Assembly: GCA_032718475.1 (NCBI GenBank)
Contig: JAUCBJ010004444.1
Span: forward strand, 49,898 to 113,897
Source: Nemertoderma westbladi
Lineage: Eukaryota; Xenacoelomorpha; Nemertodermatida; Nemertodermatidae
Direction of reading: 5' to 3'
Length of the DNA stretch: 64,000 nt
Under the pieces are notes generated by a model. That model ran no database searches. It worked only from the letters and a program-made list of their open reading frames with translations, and was not told where the DNA came from. Below, one piece after another: positions 31,239 to 48,300 of this stretch; position 1 is the first letter of the stretch; every line of letters starts with the position of its first letter. The translations under genes were made by a program, and so were the position numbers.

Positions 31239-31995
31239 CTCGTGTTCTCCAGTGGAAAGCGCGATGCCACACAACTGATACACATACAACGCACTCGTGC
31301 TCTCCCGGTGATGCCACACAACTGATACACATACAACGCACTCGTGCTCTCCCGGTGATGCCACACAACTGATACACATACAACGCCCTCGTGCCCTCCC
31401 GGCGATGCCACACAACTGATACACATACAACGCACACGTGCTCTCCAATGGAAAGCGCGATGCCACACAACTGATACACATACAACGCACTCGTGTTCTC
31501 CAGTGGAAAGCGCGATGCCACACAACTGATACACATACAACGCCCTCGTGTTCTCCAGTGGAAAGCGCGATGCCACACAACTGATACACATACAACGCAC
31601 TCGTGCTCTCCCGGTGATGCCACACAACTGATACACATACAACGCCCTCGTGCCCTCCCGGCGATGCCACACAACTGATACACATACAACGCACACGTGC
31701 TCTCCAATGGAAAGCGCGATGCCACACAACTGATACACATACAACGCACTCGTGTTCTCCAGTGGAAAGCGCGATGCCACACAACTGATACACATACAAC
31801 GCCCTCGTGTTCTCCAGTGGAAAGCGCGATGCCACACAACTGATACACATACAACGCACTCGTGCTCTCCCGGTGATGCCACACAACTGATACACATACA
31901 ACGCCCTCGTGCCCTCCCGGCGATGCCACACAACTGATACACATACAACGCACACGTGCTCTCCAATGGAAAGCGCGATGCCACACAACTGATAC
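31239..31995. repeat. 259-bp higher-order repeat (5 units), tandem
   Basis: The blocks at 31493-31678 and 31752-31937 are identical in translation and order of variants, offset 259 bp (three 55-bp and two 47-bp units). Outer limits are approximate. Confidence 0.7.
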
Positions 31996-34647
31996 ACATA
32001 CAACGCACTCGTGTTCTCCAGTGGAAAGCGCGATGCCACACAACTGATACACATACAACGCACACGTGCTCTCCAATGGAAAGCGCGATGCCACACAACT
32101 GATACACATACAACGCACTCGTGTTCTCCAGTGGAAAGCGCGATGCCACACAACTGATACACATACAACGCACTCGTGTTCTCCAGTGGAAAGCGCGATG
32201 CCACACAACTGATACACATACAGCGCACTCGTGCTCTCCAAGGGAAAGCGCGATGCCACACAACTGATACACATACAACGCACACGTGCTCTCCAGTGGA
32301 AAGCGCGATGCCACACAACTGATACACATACAACGCACACGTGCTCTCCCGGTGATGCCACACAACTGATACACATACAACGCACACGTGCTCTCCAATG
32401 GAAAGCGCGATGCCACACAACTGATACACATACAACGCACACGTGCTCTCCAATGGAAAGCGCGATGCCACACAACTGATACACATACAACGCACTCGTG
32501 CCCTCCCGGCGATGCCACACAACTGATACACATACAACGCACACGTGCCCTCCCGGCGATGCCACACAACTGATACACATACAACGCACACGTGCTCTCC
32601 AATGGAAAGCGCGATGCCACACAACTGATACACATACAACGCACACGTGCTCTCCAGTGGAAAGCGCGATGCCACACAACTGATACACATACAACGCACA
32701 CGTGCTCTCCAATGGAAAGCGCGATGCCACACAACTGATACACATACAACGCACACGTGCTCTCCAATGGAAAGCGCGATGCCACACAACTGATACACAT
32801 ACAACGCACACGTGCTCTCCAATGGAAAGCGCGATGCCACACAACTGATACACATACAACGCACTCGTGCTCTCCCGGCGATGCCACACAACTGATACAC
32901 ATACAACGCACTCGTGCTCTCCCGGCGATGCCACACAACTGATACACATACAACGCACTCGTGCTCTCCAATGGAAAGCGCGATGCCACACAACTGATAC
33001 ACATACAACGCACACGTGCTCTCCAATGGAAAGCGCGATGCCACACAACTGATACACATACAACGCACTCGTGCTCTCCCGGCGATGCCACACAACTGAT
33101 ACACATACAACGCACTCGTGCTCTCCCGGCGATGCCACACAACTGATACACATACAACGCACTCGTGCTCTCCCGGCGATGCCACACAACTGATACACAT
33201 ACAACGCACTCGTGCTCTCCCGGCGATGCCACACAACTGATACACATACAACGCCCTCGTGCTCTCCCGGCGATGCCACACAACTGATACACATACAACG
33301 CACACGTGCTCTCCAATGGAAAGCGCGATGCCACACAACTGATACACATACAACGCACTCGTGCTCTCCCGGCGATGCCACACAACTGATACACATACAA
33401 CGCACTCGTGCTCTCCCGGCGATGCCACACAACTGATACACATACAACGCACACGTGCTCTCCAATGGAAAGCGCGATGCCACACAACTGATACACATAC
33501 AACGCACACGTGCTCTCCCGGTGATGCCACACAACTGATACACATACAACGCACACGTGCTCTCCAATGGAAAGCGCGATGCCACACAACTGATACACAT
33601 ACAACGCACACGTGCTCTCCAATGGAAAGCGCGATGCCACACAACTGATACACATACAACGCACACGTGCTCTCCAATGGAAAGCGCGATGCCACACAAC
33701 TGATACACATACAACGCACACGTGCTCTCCCGGTGATGCCACACAACTGATACACATACAACGCACACGTGCTCTCCAATGGAAAGCGCGATGCCACACA
33801 ACTGATACACATACAACGCACACGTGCTCTCCAATGGAAAGCGCGATGCCACACAACTGATACACATACAACGCACACGTGCTCTCCCGGTGATGCCACA
33901 CAACTGATACACATACAACGCACACGTGCTCTCCAATGGAAAGCGCGATGCCACACAACTGATACACATACAACGCACACGTGCTCTCCAATGGAAAGCG
34001 CGATGCCACACAACTGATACACATACAACGCACACGTGCTCTCCAATGGAAAGCGCGATGCCACACAACTGATACACATACAACGCACACGTGCTCTCCA
34101 ATGGAAAGCGCGATGCCACACAACTGATACACATACAACGCACTCGTGCTCTCCCGGTGATGCCACACAACTGATACACATACAACGCACACGTGCTCTC
34201 CAGGTGATGCCACACAACTGATACACATACAGCGCACTCGTGCTCTCCAGGTGATGCCACACAACTGATACACATACAACGCACTCGTGCTCTCCCGGCG
34301 ATGCCACACAACTGATACACATACAACGCACACGTGCTCTCCAATGGAAAGCGCGATGCCACACAACTGATACACATACAACGCACTCGTGCTCTCCAGG
34401 AGCGCGATGCCACACAACTGATACACATACAACGCACACGTGCTCTCCAATGGAAAGCGCGATGCCACACAACTGATACACATACAACGCACACGTGCTC
34501 TCCAATGGAAAGCGCGATGCCACACAACTGATACACATACAACGCACACGTGCTCTCCAATGGAAAGCGCGATGCCACACAACTGATACACATACAACGC
34601 ACACGTGCTCTCCAATGGAAAGCGCGATGCCACACAACTGATACACA

Positions 34648-34745
34648 TACAAACGCACACGTGCCCTCCCGGCGATGCCACACAACTGATACTCATACAA
34701 CGCACTCGTGCTCTCCCAGTGATGCCACATAACTGATACACATAC
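34648..34745. repeat. Right-margin type units embedded near 34.7 kb
   Basis: CATACAAACGCACACGTGCC, then ACTCATAC, CTCCCAGTGATG and CACATAACTG occur here in the same order as at about 60533, 61469 and 62147 in the right margin, and nowhere between. Confidence 0.8.
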
Positions 34746-37700
34746 AACGCACTCGTGCTCTCCAATGGAAAGCGCGATGCCACACAACTGATACACATAC
34801 AACGCACACGTGCTCTCCAATGGAAAGCGCGATGCCACACAACTGATACACATACAACGCACTCGTGCTCTCCCGGCGATGCCACACAACTGATACACAT
34901 ACAACGCACTCGTGCTCTCCCGGCGATGCCACACAACTGATACACATACAACGCACACGTGCTCTCCCGGTGATGCCACACAACTGATACACATACAACG
35001 CACACGTGCTCTCCAATGGAAAGCGCGATGCCACACAACTGATACACATACAACGCACTCGTGTTCTCCAATGGAAAGCGCGATGCCACACAACTGATAC
35101 ACATACAACGCACTCGTGCTCTCCCGGCGATGCCACACAACTGATACACATACAACGCACTCGTGCTCTCCAATGGAAAGCGCGATGCCACACAACTGAT
35201 ACACATACAACGCACTCGTGCTCTCCCGGCGATGCCACACAACTGATACACATACAACGCACTCGTGCTCTCCCGGCGATGCCACACAACTGATACACAT
35301 ACAACGCACACGTGCTCTCCCGGTGATGCCACACAACTGATACACATACAACGCACACGTGCTCTCCAATGGAAAGCGCGATGCCACACAACTGATACAC
35401 ATACAACGCACTCGTGCTCTCCCGGCGATGCCACACAACTGATACACATACAACGCACACGTGCTCTCCCGGCTGATGCCACACAACTGATACACATACA
35501 ACGCACACGTGCTCTCCAATGGAAAGCGCGATGCCACACAACTGATACACATACAACGCACTCGTGCTCTCCCGGCGATGCCACACAACTGATACACATA
35601 CAACGCACTCGTGCTCTCCCGGCGATGCCACACAACTGATACACATACAACGCACACGTGCTCTCCCGGTGATGCCACACAACTGATACACATACAACGC
35701 ACACGTGCTCTCCAATGGAAAGCGCGATGCCACACAACTGATACACATACAACGCACTCGTGCCCTCCCGGCGATGCCACACAACTGATACACATACAAC
35801 GCACACGTGCTCTCCCGGCGATGCCACACAACTGATACACATACAACGCACACGTGCTCTCCAATGGAAAGCGCGATGCCACACAACTGATACACATACA
35901 ACGCACACGTGCTCTCCAATGGAAAGCGCGATGCCACACAACTGATACACATACAACGCACACGTGCTCTCCAATGGAAAGCGCGATGCCACACAACTGA
36001 TACACATACAACGCACACGTGCTCTCCAGGTGATGCCACACAACTGATACACATACAACGCACACGTGCTCTCCAATGGAAAGCGCGATGCCACACAACT
36101 GATACACATACAACGCACACGTGCTCTCCAATGGAAAGCGCGATGCCACACAACTGATACACATACAACGCACACGTGCTCTCCAATGGAAAGCGCGATG
36201 CCACACAACTGATACACATACAACGCACTCGTGTTCTCCCGGTCGATGCCACACAACTGATACACATACAACGCACTCGTGCTCTCCAATGGAAAGCGCG
36301 ATGCCACACAACTGATACACATACAACGCACTCGTGCTCTCCAATGGAAAGCGCGATGCCACACAACTGATACACATACAACGCACACGTGCTCTCCAAT
36401 GGAAAGCGCGATGCCACACAACTGATACACATACAACGCACTCGTGCTCTCCAAGGGAAAGCGCGATGCCACACAACTGATACACATACAACGCACACGT
36501 GCTCTCCAATGGAAAGCGCGATGCCACACAACTGATACACATACAACGCACACGTGCTCTCCAATGGAAAGCGCGATGCCACACAACTGATACACATACA
36601 ACGCACACGTGTTCTCCAATGGAAAGCGCGATGCCACACAACTGATACACATACAACGCACACGTGCTCTCCAATGGAAAGCGCGATGCCACACAACTGA
36701 TACACATACAACGCACTCGTGTTCTCCAGTGGAAAGCGCGATGCCACACAACTGATACACATACAACGCACACGTGCTCTCCAATGGAAAGCGCGATGCC
36801 ACACAACTGATACACATACAACGCACACGTGCTCTCCAATGGAAAGCGCGATGCCACACAACTGATACACATACAACGCACACGTGTTCTCCAATGGAAA
36901 GCGCGATGCCACACAACTGATACACATACAACGCACTCGTGCTCTCCAATGGAAAGCGCGATGCCACACAACTGATACACATACAACGCACTCGTGTTCT
37001 CCAGTGGAAAGCGCGATGCCACACAACTGATACACATACAACGCACTCGTGCTCTCCAGTGGAAAGCGCGATGCCACACAACTGATACACATACAACGCA
37101 CTCGTGCTCTCCAATGGAAAGCGCGATGCCACACAACTGATACACATACAACGCACACGTGCTCTCCAGTGGAAAGCGCGATGCCACACAACTGATACAC
37201 ATACAACGCACACGTGCTCTCCCGGTGATGCCACACAACTGATACACATACAACGCACACGTGCTCTCCAATGGAAAGCGCGATGCCACACAACTGATAC
37301 ACATACAACGCACACGTGCTCTCCAATGGAAAGCGCGATGCCACACAACTGATACACATACAACGCACTCGTGCTCTCCAATGGAAAGCGCGATGCCACA
37401 CAACTGATACACATACAACGCACACGTGCTCTCCAATGGAAAGCGCGATGCCACACAACTGATACACATACAACGCACTCGTGCTCTCCCGGTGATGCCA
37501 CACAACTGATACACATACAACGCACACGTGCTCTCCAATGGAAAGCGCGATGCCACACAACTGATACACATACAACGCACACGTGCTCTCCAATGGAAAG
37601 CGCGATGCCACACAACTGATACACATACAACGCACACGTGCTCTCCAATGGAAAGCGCGATGCCACACAACTGATACACATACAACGCACACGTGCTCTC

Positions 37701-39589
37701 CATGGAAGCGCGATGCCACACAACTGATACACATACAACGCACACGTGCTCTCCAATGGAAAGCGCGATGCCACACAACTGATACACATACAACGCACTC
37801 GTGCTCTCCAATGGAAAGCGCGATGCCACACAACTGATACACATACAACGCACACGTGCTCTCCAATGGAAAGCGCGATGCCACACAACTGATACACATA
37901 CAACGCACACGTGCTCTCCAATGGAAAGCGCGATGCCACACAACTGATACACATACAACGCACACGTGCTCTCCAATGGAAAGCGCGATGCCACACAACT
38001 GATACACATACAACGCACACGTGCTCTCCAATGGAAAGCGCGATGCCACACAACTGATACACATACAACGCACTCGTGCTCTCCCGGCTGATGCCACACA
38101 ACTGATACACATACAACGCACACGTGCTCTCCAATGGAAAGCGCGATGCCACACAACTGATACACATACAACGCACACGTGCTCTCCATGGAAAGCGCGA
38201 TGCCACACAACTGATACACATACAACGCACACGTGCTCTCCAATGGAAAGCGCGATGCCACACAACTGATACACATACAACGCACACGTGCTCTCCAATG
38301 GAAAGCGCGATGCCACACAACTGATACACATACAACGCACTCGTGCTCTCCAGTGGAAAGCGCGATGCCACACAACTGATACACATACAACGCACACGTG
38401 CTCTCCAATGGAAAGCGCGATGCCACACAACTGATACACATACAACGCACACGTGCTCTCCAATGGAAAGCGCGATGCCACACAACTGATACACATACAA
38501 CGCACTCGTGCTCTCCCGGCTGATGCCACACAACTGATACACATACAACGCACACGTGCTCTCCAATGGAAAGCGCGATGCCACACAACTGATACACATA
38601 CAACGCACACGTGCTCTCCAATGGAAAGCGCGATGCCACACAACTGATACACATACAACGCACACGTGCTCTCCAATGGAAAGCGCGATGCCACACAACT
38701 GATACACATACAACGCACTCGTGCTCTCCAGGACGCGATGCCACACAACTGATACACATACAACGCACACGTGCTCTCCAATGGAAAGCGCGATGCCACA
38801 CAACTGATACACATACAACGCACTCGTGCTCTCCCGGCGATGCCACACAACTGATACACATACAACGCACTCGTGCTCTCCAATGGAAAGCGCGATGCCA
38901 CACAACTGATACACATACAACGCACACGTGCTCTCCAATGGAAAGCGCGATGCCACACAACTGATACACATACAACGCACACGTGCTCTCCAATGGAAAG
39001 CGCGATGCCACACAACTGATACACATACAACGCACTCGTGCTCTCCATGGAAAGCGCGATGCCACACAACTGATACACATACAACGCACACGTGCTCTCC
39101 AATGGAAAGCGCGATGCCACACAACTGATACACATACAACGCACACGTGCTCTCCAATGGAAAGCGCGATGCCACACAACTGATACACATACAACGCACT
39201 CGTGCTCTCCAATGGAAAGCGCGATGCCACACAACTGATACACATACAACGCACACGTGCTCTCCAATGGAAAGCGCGATGCCACACAACTGATACACAT
39301 ACAACGCACACGTGCTCTCCAATGGAAAGCGCGATGCCACACAACTGATACACATACAACGCACTCGTGCTCTCCCGGGGATGCCACACAACTGATACAC
39401 ATACAACGCACACGTGCTCTCCAATGGAAAGCGCGATGCCACACAACTGATACACATACAACGCACACGTGCTCTCCAATGGAAAGCGCGATGCCACACA
39501 ACTGATACACATACAACGCACACGTGCTCTCCAATGGAAAGCGCGATGCCACACAACTGATACACATACAACGCACTCGTGCTCTCCAA

Positions 39590-42370
39590 TGGAAAGCGCG
39601 ATGCCACACAACTGATACACATACAACGCACACGTGCTCTCCAATGGAAAGCGCGATGCCACACAACTGATACACATACAACGCACACGTGCTCTCCAAT
39701 GGAAAGCGCGATGCCACACAACTGATACACATACAACGCACACGTGCTCTCCAATGGAAAGCGCGATGCCACACAACTGATACACATACAACGCACACGT
39801 GCTCTCCAATGGAAAGCGCGATGCCACACAACTGATACACATACAACGCACACGTGCTCTCCAATGGAAAGCGCGATGCCACACAACTGATACACATACA
39901 ACGCACACGTGCTCTCCAATGGAAAGCGCGATGCCACACAACTGATACACATACAACGCACACGTGCTCTCCAATGGAAAGCGCGATGCCACACAACTGA
40001 TACACATACAACGCACACGTGCTCTCCAATGGAAAGCGCGATGCCACACAACTGATACACATACAACGCACACGTGCTCTCCAATGGAAAGCGCGATGCC
40101 ACACAACTGATACACATACAACGCACACGTGCTCTCCAATGGAAAGCGCGATGCCACACAACTGATACACATACAACGCACACGTGCTCTCCAATGGAAA
40201 GCGCGATGCCACACAACTGATACACATACAACGCACACGTGCTCTCCAATGGAAAGCGCGATGCCACACAACTGATACACATACAACGCACACGTGCTCT
40301 CCAATGGAAAGCGCGATGCCACACAACTGATACACATACAACGCACACGTGCTCTCCAATGGAAAGCGCGATGCCACACAACTGATACACATACAACGCA
40401 CACGTGCTCTCCAATGGAAAGCGCGATGCCACACAACTGATACACATACAACGCACACGTGCTCTCCAATGGAAAGCGCGATGCCACACAACTGATACAC
40501 ATACAACGCACACGTGCTCTCCAATGGAAAGCGCGATGCCACACAACTGATACACATACAACGCACACGTGCTCTCCAATGGAAAGCGCGATGCCACACA
40601 ACTGATACACATACAACGCACACGTGCTCTCCAATGGAAAGCGCGATGCCACACAACTGATACACATACAACGCACACGTGCTCTCCAATGGAAAGCGCG
40701 ATGCCACACAACTGATACACATACAACGCACACGTGCTCTCCAATGGAAAGCGCGATGCCACACAACTGATACACATACAACGCACTCGTGCTCTCCAAT
40801 GGAAAGCGCGATGCCACACAACTGATACACATACAACGCACACGTGCTCTCCAATGGAAAGCGCGATGCCACACAACTGATACACATACAACGCACACGT
40901 GCTCTCCAATGGAAAGCGCGATGCCACACAACTGATACACATACAACGCACACGTGCTCTCCAATGGAAAGCGCGATGCCACACAACTGATACACATACA
41001 ACGCACACGTGCTCTCCAATGGAAAGCGCGATGCCACACAACTGATACACATACAACGCACACGTGCTCTCCAATGGAAAGCGCGATGCCACACAACTGA
41101 TACACATACAACGCACACGTGCTCTCCAATGGAAAGCGCGATGCCACACAACTGATACACATACAACGCACACGTGCTCTCCAATGGAAAGCGCGATGCC
41201 ACACAACTGATACACATACAACGCACACGTGCTCTCCAATGGAAAGCGCGATGCCACACAACTGATACACATACAACGCACACGTGCTCTCCAATGGAAA
41301 GCGCGATGCCACACAACTGATACACATACAACGCACACGTGCTCTCCAATGGAAAGCGCGATGCCACACAACTGATACACATACAACGCACACGTGCTCT
41401 CCAATGGAAAGCGCGATGCCACACAACTGATACACATACAACGCACACGTGCTCTCCAATGGAAAGCGCGATGCCACACAACTGATACACATACAACGCA
41501 CACGTGCTCTCCAATGGAAAGCGCGATGCCACACAACTGATACACATACAACGCACACGTGCTCTCCAATGGAAAGCGCGATGCCACACAACTGATACAC
41601 ATACAACGCACACGTGCTCTCCAATGGAAAGCGCGATGCCACACAACTGATACACATACAACGCACACGTGCTCTCCAATGGAAAGCGCGATGCCACACA
41701 ACTGATACACATACAACGCACACGTGCTCTCCAATGGAAAGCGCGATGCCACACAACTGATACACATACAACGCACACGTGCTCTCCAATGGAAAGCGCG
41801 ATGCCACACAACTGATACACATACAACGCACACGTGCTCTCCAATGGAAAGCGCGATGCCACACAACTGATACACATACAACGCACACGTGCTCTCCAAT
41901 GGAAGCGCGATGCCACACAACTGATACACATACAACGCACACGTGCTCTCCAATGGAAAGCGCGATGCCACACAACTGATACACATACAACGCACACGTG
42001 CTCTCCAATGGAAAGCGCGATGCCACACAACTGATACACATACAACGCACACGTGCTCTCCAATGGAAAGCGCGATGCCACACAACTGATACACATACAA
42101 CGCACACGTGCTCTCCAATGGAAAGCGCGATGCCACACAACTGATACACATACAACGCACACGTGCTCTCCAATGGAAAGCGCGATGCCACACAACTGAT
42201 ACACATACAACGCACACGTGCTCTCCAATGGAAAGCGCGATGCCACACAACTGATACACATACAACGCACACGTGCTCTCCAATGGAAAGCGCGATGCCA
42301 CACAACTGATACACATACAACGCACACGTGCTCTCCAATGGAAAGCGCGATGCCACACAACTGATACACA
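39590..42370. repeat. Homogeneous core of the satellite
   Basis: About 50 consecutive 55-bp units of the CACACGTG form with only two visible departures: a CACTCGTG unit near 40783 and a loss of two A (AATGGAAGC) near 41903. Confidence 0.85.
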
Positions 42371-45300
42371 TACAACGCACTCGTGCTCTCCAGGGCGCGA
42401 TGCCACACAACTGATACACATACAACGCACACGTGCTCTCCAATGGAAAGCGCGATGCCACACAACTGATACACATACAACGCACACGTGCTCTCCAATG
42501 GAAAGCGCGATGCCACACAACTGATACACATACAACGCACACGTGCTCTCCAATGGAAAGCGCGATGCCACACAACTGATACACATACAACGCACACGTG
42601 CTCTCCAATGGAAAGCGCGATGCCACACAACTGATACACATACAACGCACACGTGCTCTCCAATGGAAAGCGCGATGCCACACAACTGATACACATACAA
42701 CGCACACGTGCTCTCCAATGGAAAGCGCGATGCCACACAACTGATACACATACAACGCACACGTGCTCTCCAATGGAAAGCGCGATGCCACACAACTGAT
42801 ACACATACAACGCACACGTGCTCTCCAATGGAAAGCGCGATGCCACACAACTGATACACATACAACGCACACGTGCTCTCCAATGGAAAGCGCGATGCCA
42901 CACAACTGATACACATACAACGCACACGTGCTCTCCAATGGAAAGCGCGATGCCACACAACTGATACACATACAACGCACTCGTGCTCTCCAGGCGCGAT
43001 GCCACACAACTGATACACATACAACGCACACGTGCTCTCCAATGGAAAGCGCGATGCCACACAACTGATACACATACAACGCACACGTGCTCTCCAATGG
43101 AAAGCGCGATGCCACACAACTGATACACATACAACGCACACGTGCTCTCCAATGGAAAGCGCGATGCCACACAACTGATACACATACAACGCACACGTGC
43201 TCTCCAATGGAAAGCGCGATGCCACACAACTGATACACATACAACGCACACGTGCTCTCCAATGGAAAGCGCGATGCCACACAACTGATACACATACAAC
43301 GCACACGTGCTCTCCAATGGAAAGCGCGATGCCACACAACTGATACACATACAACGCACACGTGCTCTCCAATGGAAAGCGCGATGCCACACAACTGATA
43401 CACATACAACGCACTCGTGCTCTCCATGGAAAGCGCGATGCCACACAACTGATACACATACAACGCACTCGTGCTCTCCAGGAGCGATGCCACACAACTG
43501 ATACACATACAACGCACACGTGCTCTCCAGGACGCGATGCCACACAACTGATACACATACAACGCACACGTGCTCTCCAATGGAAAGCGCGATGCCACAC
43601 AACTGATACACATACAACGCACACGTGCTCTCCAATGGAAAGCGCGATGCCACACAACTGATACACATACAACGCACACGTGCTCTCCAATGGAAAGCGC
43701 GATGCCACACAACTGATACACATACAACGCACACGTGCTCTCCAATGGAAAGCGCGATGCCACACAACTGATACACATACAACGCACTCGTGCTCTCCCG
43801 GCGATGCCACACAACTGATACACATACAACGCACTCGTGCTCTCCAATGGAAAGCGCGATGCCACACAACTGATACACATACAACGCACACGTGCTCTCC
43901 AATGGAAAGCGCGATGCCACACAACTGATACACATACAACGCACACGTGCTCTCCAATGGAAAGCGCGATGCCACACAACTGATACACATACAACGCACT
44001 CGTGCTCTCCCGGCGATGCCACACAACTGATACACATACAACGCACTCGTGCCCTCCCGGCGATGCCACACAACTGATACACATACAACGCACACGTGCT
44101 CTCCATGGAAAGCGCGATGCCACACAACTGATACACATACAACGCACACGTGCTCTCCAATGGAAAGCGCGATGCCACACAACTGATACACATACAACGC
44201 ACTCGTGCTCTCCAGTGGAAAGCGCGATGCCACACAACTGATACACATACAACGCACTCGTGCTCTCCAATGGAAAGCGCGATGCCACACAACTGATACA
44301 CATACAACGCACACGTGCTCTCCAGTGGAAAGCGCGATGCCACACAACTGATACACATACAACGCACACGTGCTCTCCAATGGAAAGCGCGATGCCACAC
44401 AACTGATACACATACAACGCACTCGTGTTCTCCAGTGGAAAGCGCGATGCCACACAACTGATACACATACAACGCACTCGTGTTCTCCAGTGGAAAGCGC
44501 GATGCCACACAACTGATACACATACAACGCACACGTGCTCTCCAATGGAAAGCGCGATGCCACACAACTGATACACATACAACGCACACGTGCTCTCCAA
44601 TGGAAAGCGCGATGCCACACAACTGATACACATACAACGCACTCGTGTTCTCCAATGGAAAGCGCGATGCCACACAACTGATACACATACAACGCACACG
44701 TGCTCTCCAATGGAAAGCGCGATGCCACACAACTGATACACATACAACGCACTCGTGCTCTCCATGGCGCGATGCCACACAACTGATACACATACAACGC
44801 ACTCGTGCTCTCCAATGGAAAGCGCGATGCCACACAACTGATACACATACAACGCACACGTGCTCTCCAATGGAAAGCGCGATGCCACACAACTGATACA
44901 CATACAACGCACACGTGCTCTCCAGTGGAAAGCGCGATGCCACACAACTGATACACATACAACGCACACGTGCTCTCCAGTGGAAAGCGCGATGCCACAC
45001 AACTGATACACATACAACGCACACGTGCTCTCCAATGGAAAGCGCGATGCCACACAACTGATACACATACAACGCACACGTGCTCTCCAATGGAAAGCGC
45101 GATGCCACACAACTGATACACATACAACGCACTCGTGCTCTCCAATGGAAAGCGCGATGCCACACAACTGATACACATACAACGCACTCGTGCTCTCCCG
45201 GGCGATGCCACACAACTGATACACATACAACGCACACGTGCTCTCCAATGGAAAGCGCGATGCCACACAACTGATACACATACAACGCACTCGTGCTCTC

Positions 45301-48300
45301 CAATGGAAAGCGCGATGCCACACAACTGATACACATACAACGCACACGTGCTCTCCAATGGAAAGCGCGATGCCACACAACTGATACACATACAACGCAC
45401 ACGTGCTCTCCAATGGAAAGCGCGATGCCACACAACTGATACACATACAACGCACTCGTGCTCTCCCGGTGATGCCACACAACTGATACACATACAACGC
45501 ACTCGTGCTCTCCAATGGAAAGCGCGATGCCACACAACTGATACACATACAACGCACACGTGCTCTCCAATGGAAAGCGCGATGCCACACAACTGATACA
45601 CATACAACGCACACGTGCTCTCCAATGGAAAGCGCGATGCCACACAACTGATACACATACAACGCACACGTGCTCTCCAATGGAAAGCGCGATGCCACAC
45701 AACTGATACACATACAACGCACACGTGCTCTCCAATGGAAAGCGCGATGCCACACAACTGATACACATACAACGCACTCGTGCTCTCCAGGCGATGCCAC
45801 ACAACTGATACACATACAACGCACTCGTGCTCTCCAGGAGCGCGATGCCACACAACTGATACACATACAACGCACTCGTGCTCTCCACTGGAAAGCGCGA
45901 TGCCACACAACTGATACACATACAACGCACACGTGCTCTCCAATGGAAAGCGCGATGCCACACAACTGATACACATACAACGCACTCGTGCTCTCCATGG
46001 AAAGCGCGATGCCACACAACTGATACACATACAACGCACTCGTGCTCTCCACTGGAAAGCGCGATGCCACACAACTGATACACATACAACGCACACGTGC
46101 TCTCCAATGGAAAGCGCGATGCCACACAACTGATACACATACAACGCACTCGTGCTCTCCCGGATCGCGATGCCACACAACTGATACACATACAACGCAC
46201 ACGTGCTCTCCAATGGAAAGCGCGATGCCACACAACTGATACACATACAACGCACTCGTGCTCTCCCGGTGATGCCACACAACTGATACACATACAACGC
46301 ACACGTGCTCTCCAATGGAAAGCGCGATGCCACACAACTGATACACATACAACGCACACGTGCTCTCCAATGGAAAGCGCGATGCCACACAACTGATACA
46401 CATACAACGCACTCGTGCTCTCCAATGGAAAGCGCGATGCCACACAACTGATACACATACAACGCACACGTGCTCTCCAATGGAAAGCGCGATGCCACAC
46501 AACTGATACACATACAACGCACACGTGCTCTCCAATGGAAAGCGCGATGCCACACAACTGATACACATACAACGCACACGTGCTCTCCAATGGAAAGCGC
46601 GATGCCACACAACTGATACACATACAACGCACACGTGCTCTCCAATGGAAAGCGCGATGCCACACAACTGATACACATACAACGCACACGTGCTCTCCAA
46701 TGGAAAGCGCGATGCCACACAACTGATACACATACAACGCACTCGTGCTCTCCAATGGAAAGCGCGATGCCACACAACTGATACACATACAACGCACACG
46801 TGCTCTCCAATGGAAAGCGCGATGCCACACAACTGATACACATACAACGCACACGTGCTCTCCAATGGAAAGCGCGATGCCACACAACTGATACACATAC
46901 AACGCACACGTGCTCTCCAATGGAAAGCGCGATGCCACACAACTGATACACATACAACGCACACGTGCTCTCCAATGGAAAGCGCGATGCCACACAACTG
47001 ATACACATACAACGCACACGTGCTCTCCAATGGAAAGCGCGATGCCACACAACTGATACACATACAACGCACTCGTGCTCTCCCGGTCGATGCCACACAA
47101 CTGATACACATACAACGCACACGTGCTCTCCAATGGAAAGCGCGATGCCACACAACTGATACACATACAACGCACTCGTGTTCTCCAGTGGAAAGCGCGA
47201 TGCCACACAACTGATACACATACAACGCACTCGTGCTCTCCAATGGAAAGCGCGATGCCACACAACTGATACACATACAACGCACTCGTGCTCTCCCGGC
47301 GATGCCACACAACTGATACACATACAACGCACTCGTGCCCTCCCGGCGATGCCACACAACTGATACACATACAACGCACACGTGCTCTCCAATGGAAAGC
47401 GCGATGCCACACAACTGATACACATACAACGCACACGTGCTCTCCAATGGAAAGCGCGATGCCACACAACTGATACACATACAACGCACTCGTGCTCTCC
47501 AGAGGCGATGCCACACAACTGATACACATACAACGCACTCGTGCTCTCCCGGGCGATGCCACACAACTGATACACATACAACGCACACGTGCCCTCCCGG
47601 CGATGCCACACAACTGATACACATACAACGCACACGTGCTCTCCAATGGAAAGCGCGATGCCACACAACTGATACACATACAACGCACTCGTGCTCTCCA
47701 ATGGAAAGCGCGATGCCACACAACTGATACACATACAACGCACACGTGCTCTCCAATGGAAAGCGCGATGCCACACAACTGATACACATACAACGCACAC
47801 GTGCTCTCCAATGGAAAGCGCGATGCCACACAACTGATACACATACAACGCACTCGTGTTCTCCAGTGGAAAGCGCGATGCCACACAACTGATACACATA
47901 CAACGCACTCGTGTTCTCCAGTGGAAAGCGCGATGCCACACAACTGATACACATACAACGCACTCGTGTTCTCCAGTGGAAAGCGCGATGCCACACAACT
48001 GATACACATACAACGCACACGTGCTCTCCAATGGAAAGCGCGATGCCACACAACTGATACACATACAACGCACTCGTGCTCTCCAGTGGAAAGCGCGATG
48101 CCACACAACTGATACACATACAACGCACTCGTGTTCTCCAGTGGAAAGCGCGATGCCACACAACTGATACACATACAACGCACACGTGCTCTCCAGTGGA
48201 AAGCGCGATGCCACACAACTGATACACATACAACGCACACGTGCTCTCCCGGATCGATGCCACACAACTGATACACATACAACGCACACGTGCTCTCCAA

